Positions 46,750-55,171 of a stretch of DNA of 64,000 nucleotides are shown here, piece after piece. Source of the DNA: Pseudomonadota bacterium. Its GTDB lineage: Bacteria; Pseudomonadota; Gammaproteobacteria; Burkholderiales; Rhodocyclaceae. Positions within the stretch are counted from its first letter, which is position 1. Each line of letters opens with the position of its first letter. Location of the stretch: contig JAGTRS010000014.1 in NCBI GenBank assembly GCA_018262195.1, positions 1 through 64,000 of the forward strand, read 5' to 3'. The translations under genes and the position numbers were made by a program. The notes under the pieces are model-generated. The model made no database searches. It saw nothing but the letters and a program-made list of their open reading frames with translations, and was not told the origin of the DNA.

Positions 46750-49700
46750 TCAGTGCAACAGGCTGCCGTATTCAGGCGCAACCGGCTCGTTCAACCAAAG
46801 TGTCACTTCGCCATGCTGTGCTGTCTGTTCCCGTGCTTCGGGCAGACGTGGCTTGAACTGACTTCTTACCGGCAGCCATAACGAGGCGCTCGTTCCTTCG
46901 CCGAGGACGCTTTCGACTTCGACCGTGCCGCCATGGGTATCCATGATCTCCTTGACCAGCGACATGCCCAGCCCCGTTCCCGGAATATTCCCCGATGGAT
47001 CGGCGCGGAAGAAGCGCTCGAAGACACGGGCCGATTGCTCCGGCGACATGCCGATACCGTAGTCGCGAACGACGACACCGATCTGGGCCGACCCCTCCTT
47101 CTCTCGCAGGTGGATTCCGATGTCGATCGGGCCACCATCCGGCGAGTACTTGTAAGCGTTGGAGAGCAGATTGATCACCGCCTGCTGCATTTTTGCGGGA
47201 TCGATATCGATCTCCGGCAACATTTCCGGCAATGAAAGGCGCATCCGGCCACGATCGCCTTCCACATGCAGCGTCGATATAGCCTCCCGGACTACTGGTT
47301 CCAGACGATTCCGGGTGATCTTGAAATCCTTCCCTGCCCGCGACTCGATGCGCGCCAGATCAAGTAATTCGTTGATCAGGTCAGTCAGTCGACGGGCCTG
47401 TCGGTGCATGGTGCCCAGCATGTCTTTCGTCCGTTCCGGGGAAAACTCCCGCAGCATCAGCAATTCGGCAAAGCCCATGATGCTGGCCATGGGCGTCCGC
47501 AATTCGTGCGCCGCAGTCGACAAGAATTCGCTTTTCATCCGGTCAACCTCGGTTTCACGGGTTACATCGCGCAGATAGACGACCGCCGAAAGGCGATCCC
47601 CGCCCTGGCGAAGATTCACCAGCAAGACCCGGGGTGAGGGCTTCATCAGGTAGAGCAACTGGCCGGCCTGATCATCACCCGAGTTGGCCTCCTCGATCTC
47701 CGGGAAAACATGAGCCTGATCAGCATGGTCGCGAATACGCTCACGAAAATCTGTCAAGGTCAGACCGGAAACCTCCCCGGACTGAATACCGGTCATCCGC
47801 TCGAATGCCGGGTTCACAAACGTCAGCACCCCGTTTTCATTGAAATAGGCAAATGCATCCGGGCTGAGCGTGAATATGGCGTCGAGCTGATGCATCAGGC
47901 CGATGATTTGTTGCGAAGACTCGATGCGCTGGGTGATATCTACAAGGGTTCCGACCATGCGCAGGGGCGAGCCATCGGCATCACGCTCAACGACACGTCC
48001 ATGACTGGCCGCCCAGATGATCCGTCCGTCGGCATGGCGCATCTGGTGCTCCATGTAGAAATCGTTACTTCTGCCGGCAAGGTGTGCCGTGAGTTCGCTC
48101 TCGAGACGCTGCGCCCATTCACCGGGCAACAGACGGGTAAATGTCGAAAGATGAGGCTCTGAGGCGACAAGAATGGGGTCGAGACCTAGCATCCCTGCCC
48201 AACTCGGGCTGGTAATCAGGGTGTCATCCGGAATGTTCCAGTCCCAGACCCCTTCATGCAAGGCATCAATGGTCAATGCCAGTCGTTGCTCACTATCGAC
48301 CAGCGCCTGGGTAGCGGCAATGTTGGGGCTGATATCGTTCTGGATTCCGATGTAATGCGTGACCCGTCCGGAATCATCGTGCAGCGGCGAGAGCTGAAGT
48401 TCGTTCCAGAAGGCATCGCCATTCTTCCGGTAGTTGCGAATAACCACCTTGCAGGAGCGGCCCTGGGCAATCGCTGCCCGGATCTCTTCGACCCCGATCA
48501 TTGCATCCGGGCGCCCCGCCTGAAGGAGCGAGCAATTCCGCCCGAGAACCTCCGCCGACGAATAACCGGTAATCCGCTCGAATGCCTCATTCACATAGAG
48601 AATCGGCTGCCCGGGCTGCAACATGTCGCTGATCACCACACCACAGGAACTCGAAGCCAATGCCCGCTCCCTGAGATGCAAGGAAGCCTCTGCCTCGACC
48701 AGTGCCGTCACGTCACGTACCAGCCCGCTAACACGCAAAGCCTCGCCATTTTCTCCGCGGAGCAGATGAAAACGGTCCTGAACCCAGCGGATCTTCCCGT
48801 CAGCCCGCTGTATCCTGTATCGCACGTCCGCTGACTTCGTCCGAGTCAGTGATTGGCGGGCCTCCCGAACACGCGCCAGATCCTCCAGAACGATCATCGC
48901 CTTAAGCGACTCAGGGTGCAGGTAGCACTGCTCAGGCGTATAGCCGAATATCTTGGCGACAGCAGGGCTGATGTATTCAAGCATCGAATACGCCGGATCA
49001 ACCGAATAGACCACATCATCGATGCTGGCCAGCACGCCGGCCAGCTGCTCTCGCGCCTCTGCCAATTCTTCAGTGCGACGCTGAACCTCCTCTTCCTGGG
49101 TCGCATACGCCAGGCGCAGGGAAAACACCATTTCATTGAACGCACAGCCCATCCGGCCCATCTCGTCACTGCGGGTAACCTGCAACTCACGCAGCCCGCT
49201 CGGCCCGGCCCCGGCAATCTCCATCGCCCGACGGCTCATTTCATCCAGCGGAGCAACGATGGTTTGGGCCAGTTTTTTGCCCAACAACATGACAACGAGC
49301 AGCGCAAAAACCAGCACAATCAGCATCGCCATGCCTATCTTGTACAGCGGCGCATAGGCCTCGGCCCGTGAAACAACGACGGACAGCACCAACGAAAGCC
49401 CATGCTTTTCAGCAATGCCACCGATCGGCAGCCGGACCTGCAACAAGTCACCTTCGATCCGCTGGCCATTGCTGAACACACTTCTGCCGTCACGGTCCTC
49501 GACAGCGACGACATATGCCAAGCCATCCATTCCCTGGTCGCCCTGAATTGCCCGCCGAGCCAACACAACTAGGTCAATCTCTCCAACCAGGACCCCCTCC
49601 GTCTGCTGCGTTGCATCGTATTTAACCGGGAAAGCAAGCTGCAGATTGGCTCGGCCAGGCGTGAATTCGAGACTGAGCACAGCCCGCCCACTCTGCGTTA

Positions 49701-50157
49701 CCTGAGTGAGAATTGAAGACTGCACGATGGGAGAAGGGTCGGAGGAGGCAACGATCTGGCCAAAACCGTCAACCAGGAACAAAGACCGCATCTCGGGTAT
49801 CGTCCGCCGATATTCATAGAGGTAGGGACGCAGATAGGCATTGCTCTCGGCTGAGTCGGCCAGGCCATTCGCTACCAGAGAGCGACGGGAAAGGCTTTCT
49901 GCCTCACCCAGCACCCGATCAAGTTCCGCCTGCACGCGCTGCGCATTCAGCGATGCCACCGCATCAAGCCGCTCATTGACTGATTTGTGGACCTGATCGA
50001 ACACAAGCGCAAAGGTGGCTGCGCAGACAGCGAGCAGCACCATGGTCACCAACAACTGGGATTTCAGCGTTGTCCGGTTGATCAGGCTCCCGTCATACCA
50101 GTGGCGAAACCTGGCATGCAGGCTTGTGCGGACAGCACCGGAAACAGAGTCGCTCAT
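46750..50157 (-). CDS. Multi-PAS sensor histidine kinase with a LOV-like domain
   Basis: This 1135-residue inner-membrane kinase has a first helix (about 33-55), a periplasmic dCache-like sensor (about 60-270), a second helix (275-300), HAMP and four PAS domains. HisKA has the phospho-acceptor His884 in AAHELRTPMAS, and HATPase_c keeps INLLSNAYKYSPDGG and DYGIGMSPE. The second PAS domain carries GRNCSLLQ with Cys542, then NYRKNGDAFWNEL and IGIQNDIS, as in LOV photosensors. GGAGGA precedes the ATG. The gene follows a periplasmic binding protein whose ligand may be read by the dCache region. Confidence 0.93.
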   Translation of the reverse strand: MSDSVSGAVRTSLHARFRHWYDGSLINRTTLKSQLLVTMVLLAVCAATFALVFDQVHKSVNERLDAVASLNAQRVQAELDRVLGEAESLSRRSLVANGLADSAESNAYLRPYLYEYRRTIPEMRSLFLVDGFGQIVASSDPSPIVQSSILTQVTQSGRAVLSLEFTPGRANLQLAFPVKYDATQQTEGVLVGEIDLVVLARRAIQGDQGMDGLAYVVAVEDRDGRSVFSNGQRIEGDLLQVRLPIGGIAEKHGLSLVLSVVVSRAEAYAPLYKIGMAMLIVLVFALLVVMLLGKKLAQTIVAPLDEMSRRAMEIAGAGPSGLRELQVTRSDEMGRMGCAFNEMVFSLRLAYATQEEEVQRRTEELAEAREQLAGVLASIDDVVYSVDPAYSMLEYISPAVAKIFGYTPEQCYLHPESLKAMIVLEDLARVREARQSLTRTKSADVRYRIQRADGKIRWVQDRFHLLRGENGEALRVSGLVRDVTALVEAEASLHLRERALASSSCGVVISDMLQPGQPILYVNEAFERITGYSSAEVLGRNCSLLQAGRPDAMIGVEEIRAAIAQGRSCKVVIRNYRKNGDAFWNELQLSPLHDDSGRVTHYIGIQNDISPNIAATQALVDSEQRLALTIDALHEGVWDWNIPDDTLITSPSWAGMLGLDPILVASEPHLSTFTRLLPGEWAQRLESELTAHLAGRSNDFYMEHQMRHADGRIIWAASHGRVVERDADGSPLRMVGTLVDITQRIESSQQIIGLMHQLDAIFTLSPDAFAYFNENGVLTFVNPAFERMTGIQSGEVSGLTLTDFRERIRDHADQAHVFPEIEEANSGDDQAGQLLYLMKPSPRVLLVNLRQGGDRLSAVVYLRDVTRETEVDRMKSEFLSTAAHELRTPMASIMGFAELLMLREFSPERTKDMLGTMHRQARRLTDLINELLDLARIESRAGKDFKITRNRLEPVVREAISTLHVEGDRGRMRLSLPEMLPEIDIDPAKMQQAVINLLSNAYKYSPDGGPIDIGIHLREKEGSAQIGVVVRDYGIGMSPEQSARVFERFFRADPSGNIPGTGLGMSLVKEIMDTHGGTVEVESVLGEGTSASLWLPVRSQFKPRLPEAREQTAQHGEVTLWLNEPVAPEYGSLLH

Positions 50158-50169
50158 CGCCGTTCCTCC

Positions 50170-51360
50170 TCAGAACCGATCGACTCGGCTCAAACGCCCA
50201 TCCGCCTGATAGCGCGAGAAAAAAATGTCGCCTTCACCCAGTGCCTCATGTTGCCGCACCTTGAAAGCAGGGGCATAGCGCTTGATGACCCCATCGTAGG
50301 GCCCAAGATTTTCCAAAGCGCCTCGCACTGCAGCGCGGTCGCTACTGCCAGCCTTGTCGATGGCCATGGCCAACAGACGCGTCAAGTCATAAGACTGCGC
50401 AACGCCGACGGGAGAGGGAATACTTTCCGGGTGCGCAACCGAAAAGGTGGTTTGCGCTTTCTCGCCAAGATGACGAGCCTTGTCATTTCTTGGTTTGCCA
50501 AACGAGTAGGTCTGCAGAACGACAAAATCTACCTTGTGGAGCGCCTCGCCGCACATCTTTGGAAAATCGCCGCCCGTTACGCCCCAGTGGCTGATGATTG
50601 GCAAGCGCTGGGATTCCGGCAACTCGGCCAGTTCCCGCACGAACTGGGCGCCTTCCCGCTCGTTGGCAACCAGAAAGACCGCTTCGGCCCCGGAGCGACG
50701 CAGGGCAACATAGCGCTGCATCAAGCCACGATCGCCCCCCCAGTTGTACCACTCGACCCGACTGACGCTAACACCGCCACGTGGCGCCCTTGCCCTCAAG
50801 GCCTCGTCGTTGCTTCGCCCCCAGGCAATATTCGGCAACAGCACCCCCAGCCGTCTGATCCCCCGCTTCTTTGCGTGGTTCAGTACCGCCCCAACGGCCA
50901 TGCTATCGGACAGTGACAGGCGAAAAGCCCAGTTTGGTACCTGACCATTATCGATAATGCCATCAGCCGCCGCCCACGGATCGAGCAGGGGGATTTGCAG
51001 CTCAGGCAGTTCTTTGACCAACTCGAGGGCGACCGGGCTGAACTTGCCAACCATCACGGCCACCACGTCCGGCATAGCGGCAAAATTCTGGAGATTCTTG
51101 ACCCCGCGCGCCGGAATGGATCGATTGTCGCTGACCAATACCTCCAACTGCCGGCCACCTAAAACCCCACCGCTGCGATTGATCTCCTCGACGGCCTGCT
51201 GGACGCCCAGCCGCACCGCATCATCCGATGTGCTGGTGACATCACCCACTTCCAGATTGAGGCCAATCCGAATGGGCTCTCCCGCCGTCGCGACCTTTGC
51301 GCCGGAGAACATGGCGACCAGCATGGTCATCAGCAACCCGGCCAGGTAGCGACGATTCAT
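50170..51360 (-). CDS. Periplasmic binding protein (branched-chain amino acid type) of a signalling operon
   Basis: This 396-residue Leu/Ile/Val-binding-type protein (peripla_BP_6 fold) has a signal peptide ending near KVATAGEP. The family start IRIGLNLEVGDVTS and GVQQAVEEINRSGGVLGGRQLEVLVSDN are clear. No ABC permease or ATPase genes are near. It lies between a receiver gene (2-nt gap) and a kinase gene (12-nt gap), so it likely presents a ligand to the kinase rather than to a transporter. The ligand is unknown. Its own ribosome binding site is weak, suggesting translational coupling to the receiver gene. Confidence 0.87.
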   Translation of the reverse strand: MNRRYLAGLLMTMLVAMFSGAKVATAGEPIRIGLNLEVGDVTSTSDDAVRLGVQQAVEEINRSGGVLGGRQLEVLVSDNRSIPARGVKNLQNFAAMPDVVAVMVGKFSPVALELVKELPELQIPLLDPWAAADGIIDNGQVPNWAFRLSLSDSMAVGAVLNHAKKRGIRRLGVLLPNIAWGRSNDEALRARAPRGGVSVSRVEWYNWGGDRGLMQRYVALRRSGAEAVFLVANEREGAQFVRELAELPESQRLPIISHWGVTGGDFPKMCGEALHKVDFVVLQTYSFGKPRNDKARHLGEKAQTTFSVAHPESIPSPVGVAQSYDLTRLLAMAIDKAGSSDRAAVRGALENLGPYDGVIKRYAPAFKVRQHEALGEGDIFFSRYQADGRLSRVDRF

Positions 51361-51362
51361 TT

Positions 51363-51758
51363 TCAGGCCACCATGCTGGCGGTCTTTGCCAACATGGCAT
51401 CAACCGTGTCGATCAGTTCGAGTGGGCTGAATGGCTTGGTCAGGTAGGCATCGGCGCCTGCCTGACGGCCCATTTCAAAATCTGCCTGCTGGCCACGTGC
51501 TGTCAGTAAGACCACGGGAATGTGCTTGAGCGCCGGCTCCTGACGGATTTTCTGGCAAACCTGATAGCCGTCAAGGCTGCCCGGCATCATGACATCCAGC
51601 AAAACCAGATCCGGGCGCAAAGCCTTTACCATATGCCAGCCTGCCTCGCCGTTCTCCGCCTCATGGATCTCGCTACTGCCGATCTCCAAAGTCATGCGGA
51701 TCAACTTGCGGATATCGCTCTGGTCTTCGACGATCAGGATTACTTTTCTATCGCTCAT
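51363..51758 (-). CDS. Single-domain response regulator
   Basis: This 131-residue CheY-like receiver lacks an output domain. The acidic pocket Glu11-Asp12, phospho-acceptor Asp55 in VLLDVMMPGSLDGY, Thr86 and Lys108 in YLTKPFSP are all present. It is second in the five-gene operon, between the degenerate PAS kinase and the binding protein. AAAGGAAAG precedes the ATG. It may shuttle phosphate from the large kinase or act on a partner protein; the target is not visible. Confidence 0.92.
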   Translation of the reverse strand: MSDRKVILIVEDQSDIRKLIRMTLEIGSSEIHEAENGEAGWHMVKALRPDLVLLDVMMPGSLDGYQVCQKIRQEPALKHIPVVLLTARGQQADFEMGRQAGADAYLTKPFSPLELIDTVDAMLAKTASMVA

Positions 51759-51771
51759 TGTTTCTTTCCTT

Positions 51772-52896
51772 TCAGATAGCTGCTGCCTTCCGCTGACGCT
51801 GCATCAGACGGGTCAAGTCTTCGGCATAGCGCTTCGCCTGCTCGGCCCCAAGATTCGGGCTGATCGATTCTGGCGGCGCACCGGCCGGCAATTCGAGGAC
51901 GAAGGCGGTGATATCACCATCCTCATCGTTCAATCGCATGCTGCCGTGGTGAATTTCGACCACATGCTTGCATAGCGCCAAACCCAGACCCAAACCCTGC
52001 ACGCCGGGGGCCGCCTTGCCCTGAGCGGCCTGGCCGAAGGGCAGGAAACTGCGCGTTTCCGAATGCTTGGGCAAACCGCGCCCGTGATTGCGAATCTGCA
52101 AACTGATGAAATTACCGAACGGCCTCGCCTGGAGCTCCAGGTCGGAGCGAATCCGGCAGTTCTGGACCATGTGTTCGATGTAACCGAACAAGGCCTCGAC
52201 CAGCCAGTCACGGCTGCCATAGATCACCGGCAATTCCTGCGATACCCCGGCAATGTGGAATTTGATGTCCCGCGCCTCCAGCAGCGGCCGAACCCGCATC
52301 AGCAATGCCGACACCAGATCCATCACCGGAATCCGTTCGCTGGCCAGGATCGGTGACTTGGCAAACAGCTGGGCAAAGGTTGCCAACTGCGTCACCCGCC
52401 CGGCCAATTCTTCACCCTGGCGAAGAATTGAACGCATTTCCTCACCCAGGGCCTCGCGTCTCTCCATATCCGGAACCAGATCTACCAACAGGTGGCCAAT
52501 CTCTCCTGAAAACCTGCGCATCGGATCACCGAGTTCTACCGCCATCAGATTGGCGAAATTGGACATGATGTTCTCGTAGCGAGCCTCCTCGCTGATGTTC
52601 CGGACGATCACCAGATAACCGCCGCCGAGCGGCGATTCGATCAGCTTCAAGTGCAGTCTATCCGGGGCGCCGGGCTGCCCGGGGGCATCGATCTCGAACT
52701 CAAGCGGCAATCTGACATAACCTCGTGAAGCCGCCGAAATCTGGACCAATACCTCTTCGGCAGACAATTTCTTCCCAACGATCACATGAAAGAAATGCGT
52801 TGCCGCCTGGTTGGTCAGGCGCACCACGCCCTCCGGGCTGACAATCAGTAATCCTTCATCGACACTATCGACAAGTATTTGCAGGTTATTGGACAT
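51772..52896 (-). CDS. PAS-HATPase protein lacking the phospho-acceptor histidine
   Basis: This 374-residue cytoplasmic protein has a PAS domain (residues 5-105), a dimerisation-like helical region and a HATPase_c domain (210-345). The H-box, normally HELRTPL, reads VELGDPM: Val replaces His. The N-box reads YIEHMVQNC and the G1 box IRNHGRGLP, with Asn for the ATP-binding Asp; the G2 box GLGLGLALCKH remains. It is probably not a working autokinase, but may sense or scaffold. It is the first gene of the signalling operon, with GGAG 8 nt before the ATG. Confidence 0.88.
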   Translation of the reverse strand: MSNNLQILVDSVDEGLLIVSPEGVVRLTNQAATHFFHVIVGKKLSAEEVLVQISAASRGYVRLPLEFEIDAPGQPGAPDRLHLKLIESPLGGGYLVIVRNISEEARYENIMSNFANLMAVELGDPMRRFSGEIGHLLVDLVPDMERREALGEEMRSILRQGEELAGRVTQLATFAQLFAKSPILASERIPVMDLVSALLMRVRPLLEARDIKFHIAGVSQELPVIYGSRDWLVEALFGYIEHMVQNCRIRSDLELQARPFGNFISLQIRNHGRGLPKHSETRSFLPFGQAAQGKAAPGVQGLGLGLALCKHVVEIHHGSMRLNDEDGDITAFVLELPAGAPPESISPNLGAEQAKRYAEDLTRLMQRQRKAAAI

Positions 52897-52911
52897 ATAA
52901 AATCTCCATGG

Positions 52912-52935
52912 CGTAAAGTATTTTTACGATACTTT
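52912..52935. promoter_or_regulatory. Overlapping palindromes, possible operator
   Basis: CGTAAA / TTTACG (52912-52928) and AAAGTAT / ATACTTT (52915-52935) overlap in an AT-rich stretch just upstream of the signalling operon, in the 209-nt gap shared with the divergent chemoreceptor gene. They could bind a dimeric regulator of either transcript. Confidence 0.4.
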
Positions 52936-53105
52936 CTATATTTGTCAATTTTTTCTTTTCCGACAGTAATTATTTCGTCCAACTCACGCCGGAAATGGAC
53001 TTTCGACACCTTCTTTGGTGACAACGGGCTGAGCGCAGGCGTATGATCTGTGGCAGCTTTTGCCCTATCCCGGCAAGCCATAAGAGATAAATCAGGAGAC
53101 AATCC

Positions 53106-54623
53106 ATGGGATTTTTTGGAAATAGTGCATCACTCGACAAGATGGACCGCGACATCGCTGCCATCGCCGAGGGAAACGCAGATTTGTCACATTCAGTTGG
53201 TAGCACCGGAAACGATGCAGTTGGCCGAATTTCCAGCAACATCAACCGATTTTTCAGCCGTGTTCGCGGCCTGATCTCGCACTCTCGCGAGCGCAGCGTC
53301 AGCATCGCGGCCGACGCAGCGCGCATGAACCAGCTGGTTCAACAGACGGACGATGCCGTACGCCGGCAAGAAGTGCTGGCCGCCAATGTTTTTGAATCGA
53401 GTAACCGCGTCAATCAGGCCGTTGGCGAAGTGGCCATGAATTCCGATGCCATCCAGGCCTCGACCCAGAACAACCTCGACCTCGCCCAGCGTTCGCTGGA
53501 GCAGATGGAAACCGTCGCCACGACGATGCGCTCGACCAACGCCCACATCGAACATTTTTCGTCGACCGTCAGCGAACTGCATACCAGCTCGATGAAGATC
53601 AACGAGATCGTCTCCCTGATCAACGACATCTCCGACCAGACCAACCTGCTCGCCCTGAATGCCGCCATCGAAGCAGCCCGCGCCGGCGAAGCCGGGCGTG
53701 GTTTTGCTGTCGTGGCAGACGAAGTGCGCAAGCTGGCCGAAAAGGTCAAGACCGCCACCCAGGTGATCGGCCAGAACACCCAGTCGATGATCAACCTGGT
53801 CTCTGACACTTCGGCCAAGACGCAAACCATCGTCGGCGAAGTGACCAAGGCCAACGGCTACATCGAAACCTCAGCCGCCGACCTGACGACCATGGTCGGC
53901 GATTTCAAGCAGACCACCGACCAGCTGGCGACGATTTCCAGCGCCATCTACAACCTGCGCGAAAGCAATCAGGCGATCCATAGCGAAGTCGAGGAAATCC
54001 GGGACCACTCGCGTGACATCTCCGGCCGCATGAAGCAGTGCATCGACTCAGCCAAGACCTTGCGCGAGTCGACTGAAGACCTCCAATGCACGCTGGCCGA
54101 TTTCCGCACCGGCAACAGCATGTTCGACACCCTGCACGATAAATGCACGGGCTTCCGCGACAACGTTGCCAACGTGCTGCAAAGACTGACTGATCGCGGC
54201 GTCAATGTCTTCGATCAGGCCTACAAGGAAATCCCCGGCTCCAACCCGAAGCGCTACACCACTGCTTACGACAATCAGTGCGATGCCGAACTGACGCGCA
54301 TGTATGACGATTTGCTACGCGACGTACCGGGCCTGACCTATTCGCTCGCTGTCGACAACAACGGCTATGCGCCGGCCCACAACGGCGTCTTCTCCAACCA
54401 ACCCACCGGCGATCCCGCCGTCGATCTGGTCAAAAGCCGTCACAAGCGCATCTTCAACGACCCCGTCGGTCTCAAGCTGGCCAAGAACCAGAAGTCGTCG
54501 TTATTCCAGACCTACATCCGGGATACCGGCGAAATCCTTGCCGACCTGTCGATGCCCATCGTCATCGGTGGCCGCCACTGGGGTGCCGTGCGGATCGGTT
54601 TCAAGACCGACATGGTCAAGTAA
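53106..54623 (+). CDS. Soluble methyl-accepting chemotaxis protein with C-terminal sensor
   Basis: This 505-residue chemoreceptor has no membrane helix or signal peptide. A HAMP-like segment (about 8-60) leads into the signalling hairpin, whose tip [41 protein letters not shown] is near residues 170-210. The C-terminal 150 residues (from about 355) form a separate PAS/Cache-like alpha-beta domain with [19 protein letters not shown] and [12 protein letters not shown]. It should report a cytoplasmic cue to CheA. AGGAG precedes the ATG and a terminator follows the stop. It diverges from the signalling operon. Confidence 0.92.
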   Translation: MGFFGNSASLDKMDRDIAAIAEGNADLSHSVGSTGNDAVGRISSNINRFFSRVRGLISHSRERSVSIAADAARMNQLVQQTDDAVRRQEVLAANVFESSNRVNQAVGEVAMNSDAIQASTQNNLDLAQRSLEQMETVATTMRSTNAHIEHFSSTVSELHTSSMKINEIVSLINDISDQTNLLALNAAIEAARAGEAGRGFAVVADEVRKLAEKVKTATQVIGQNTQSMINLVSDTSAKTQTIVGEVTKANGYIETSAADLTTMVGDFKQTTDQLATISSAIYNLRESNQAIHSEVEEIRDHSRDISGRMKQCIDSAKTLRESTEDLQCTLADFRTGNSMFDTLHDKCTGFRDNVANVLQRLTDRGVNVFDQAYKEIPGSNPKRYTTAYDNQCDAELTRMYDDLLRDVPGLTYSLAVDNNGYAPAHNGVFSNQPTGDPAVDLVKSRHKRIFNDPVGLKLAKNQKSSLFQTYIRDTGEILADLSMPIVIGGRHWGAVRIGFKTDMVK

Positions 54624-54643
54624 GACTCCCTACCGCTTGAAGC

Positions 54644-54671
54644 AAAAAGGCGCCGAAAGGCGCCTTTTTTT
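54644..54671 (+). terminator. Rho-independent terminator after the chemoreceptor gene
   Basis: AAAAAGGCGCC and GGCGCC with a GAAA tetraloop are followed by seven T, about 20 nt after the stop. The A-run makes it usable on the minus strand too, for the convergent cupin gene. Confidence 0.9.
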
Positions 54672-54688
54672 CGCCGGGCAGAACCGCC

Positions 54689-55171
54689 CTAGCCGCTGGT
54701 GCTTCCGCAGGCCTCACGCAATGCAGCCAAGTAGCCAGCCGCTTCGGTTACCCCCTCCAGCGGCGCCCAGGCAGCCCGCTCGTCGGCACTGACCGGCACA
54801 TAGGGGCCGGCCTTGGCTTCGAAAATGACGGTTCCCGGTTCAAGGGCGAATACCGTGTGAAAAACGCCGTGCGGAATATCGACACCGAGCACCTCGCCCC
54901 CGGCACGTAACACCACACTGTTTTCGACAACCCCCTCTGCATCGAAAAACACCACGCCAAGGCTGCCACGCAAGACCAGAATCGTTTCGTCCTTGGTCGG
55001 GCTGAGATGCCGATGCGGCGGCACATAGGAATCCGGTTCGATAGCGATCATCAGGCGATGCGCCGGATAGACGTCGTCAGGATGAAAATTGCGGTGCACT
55101 CGCCGGCGCGGTGACTGCCTGGCCGACTCGACCAACCCGGCCATCATCGATTGGTCGAGGCGCGTGATCAT
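54689..55171 (-). CDS. WbuC-like cupin-fold protein
   Basis: This 160-residue small beta-barrel protein has metal-ligand-like His residues in PHRHLSPTKDETILVLRG and IPHGVFHTV. It resembles the WbuC cupin family found with polysaccharide genes. Its activity is unknown. ATG 55171 overlaps the dnaE stop as ATGA, so it is coupled to the replicative polymerase gene; longer starts lie inside dnaE and are rejected. No polysaccharide genes are nearby. Confidence 0.8.
   Translation of the reverse strand: MITRLDQSMMAGLVESARQSPRRRVHRNFHPDDVYPAHRLMIAIEPDSYVPPHRHLSPTKDETILVLRGSLGVVFFDAEGVVENSVVLRAGGEVLGVDIPHGVFHTVFALEPGTVIFEAKAGPYVPVSADERAAWAPLEGVTEAAGYLAALREACGSTSG

Noticed and set aside
50170..51360. 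A branched-chain amino acid ABC transporter operon
   Set aside because: Only the binding protein is present; all adjacent genes are signalling genes, with no permease or ATPase.
53040..53075. A sigma-54 promoter before the chemoreceptor (TGGCAG...TTGC)
   Set aside because: The GG-GC spacing is 8 rather than 10 bp and the elements are imperfect.
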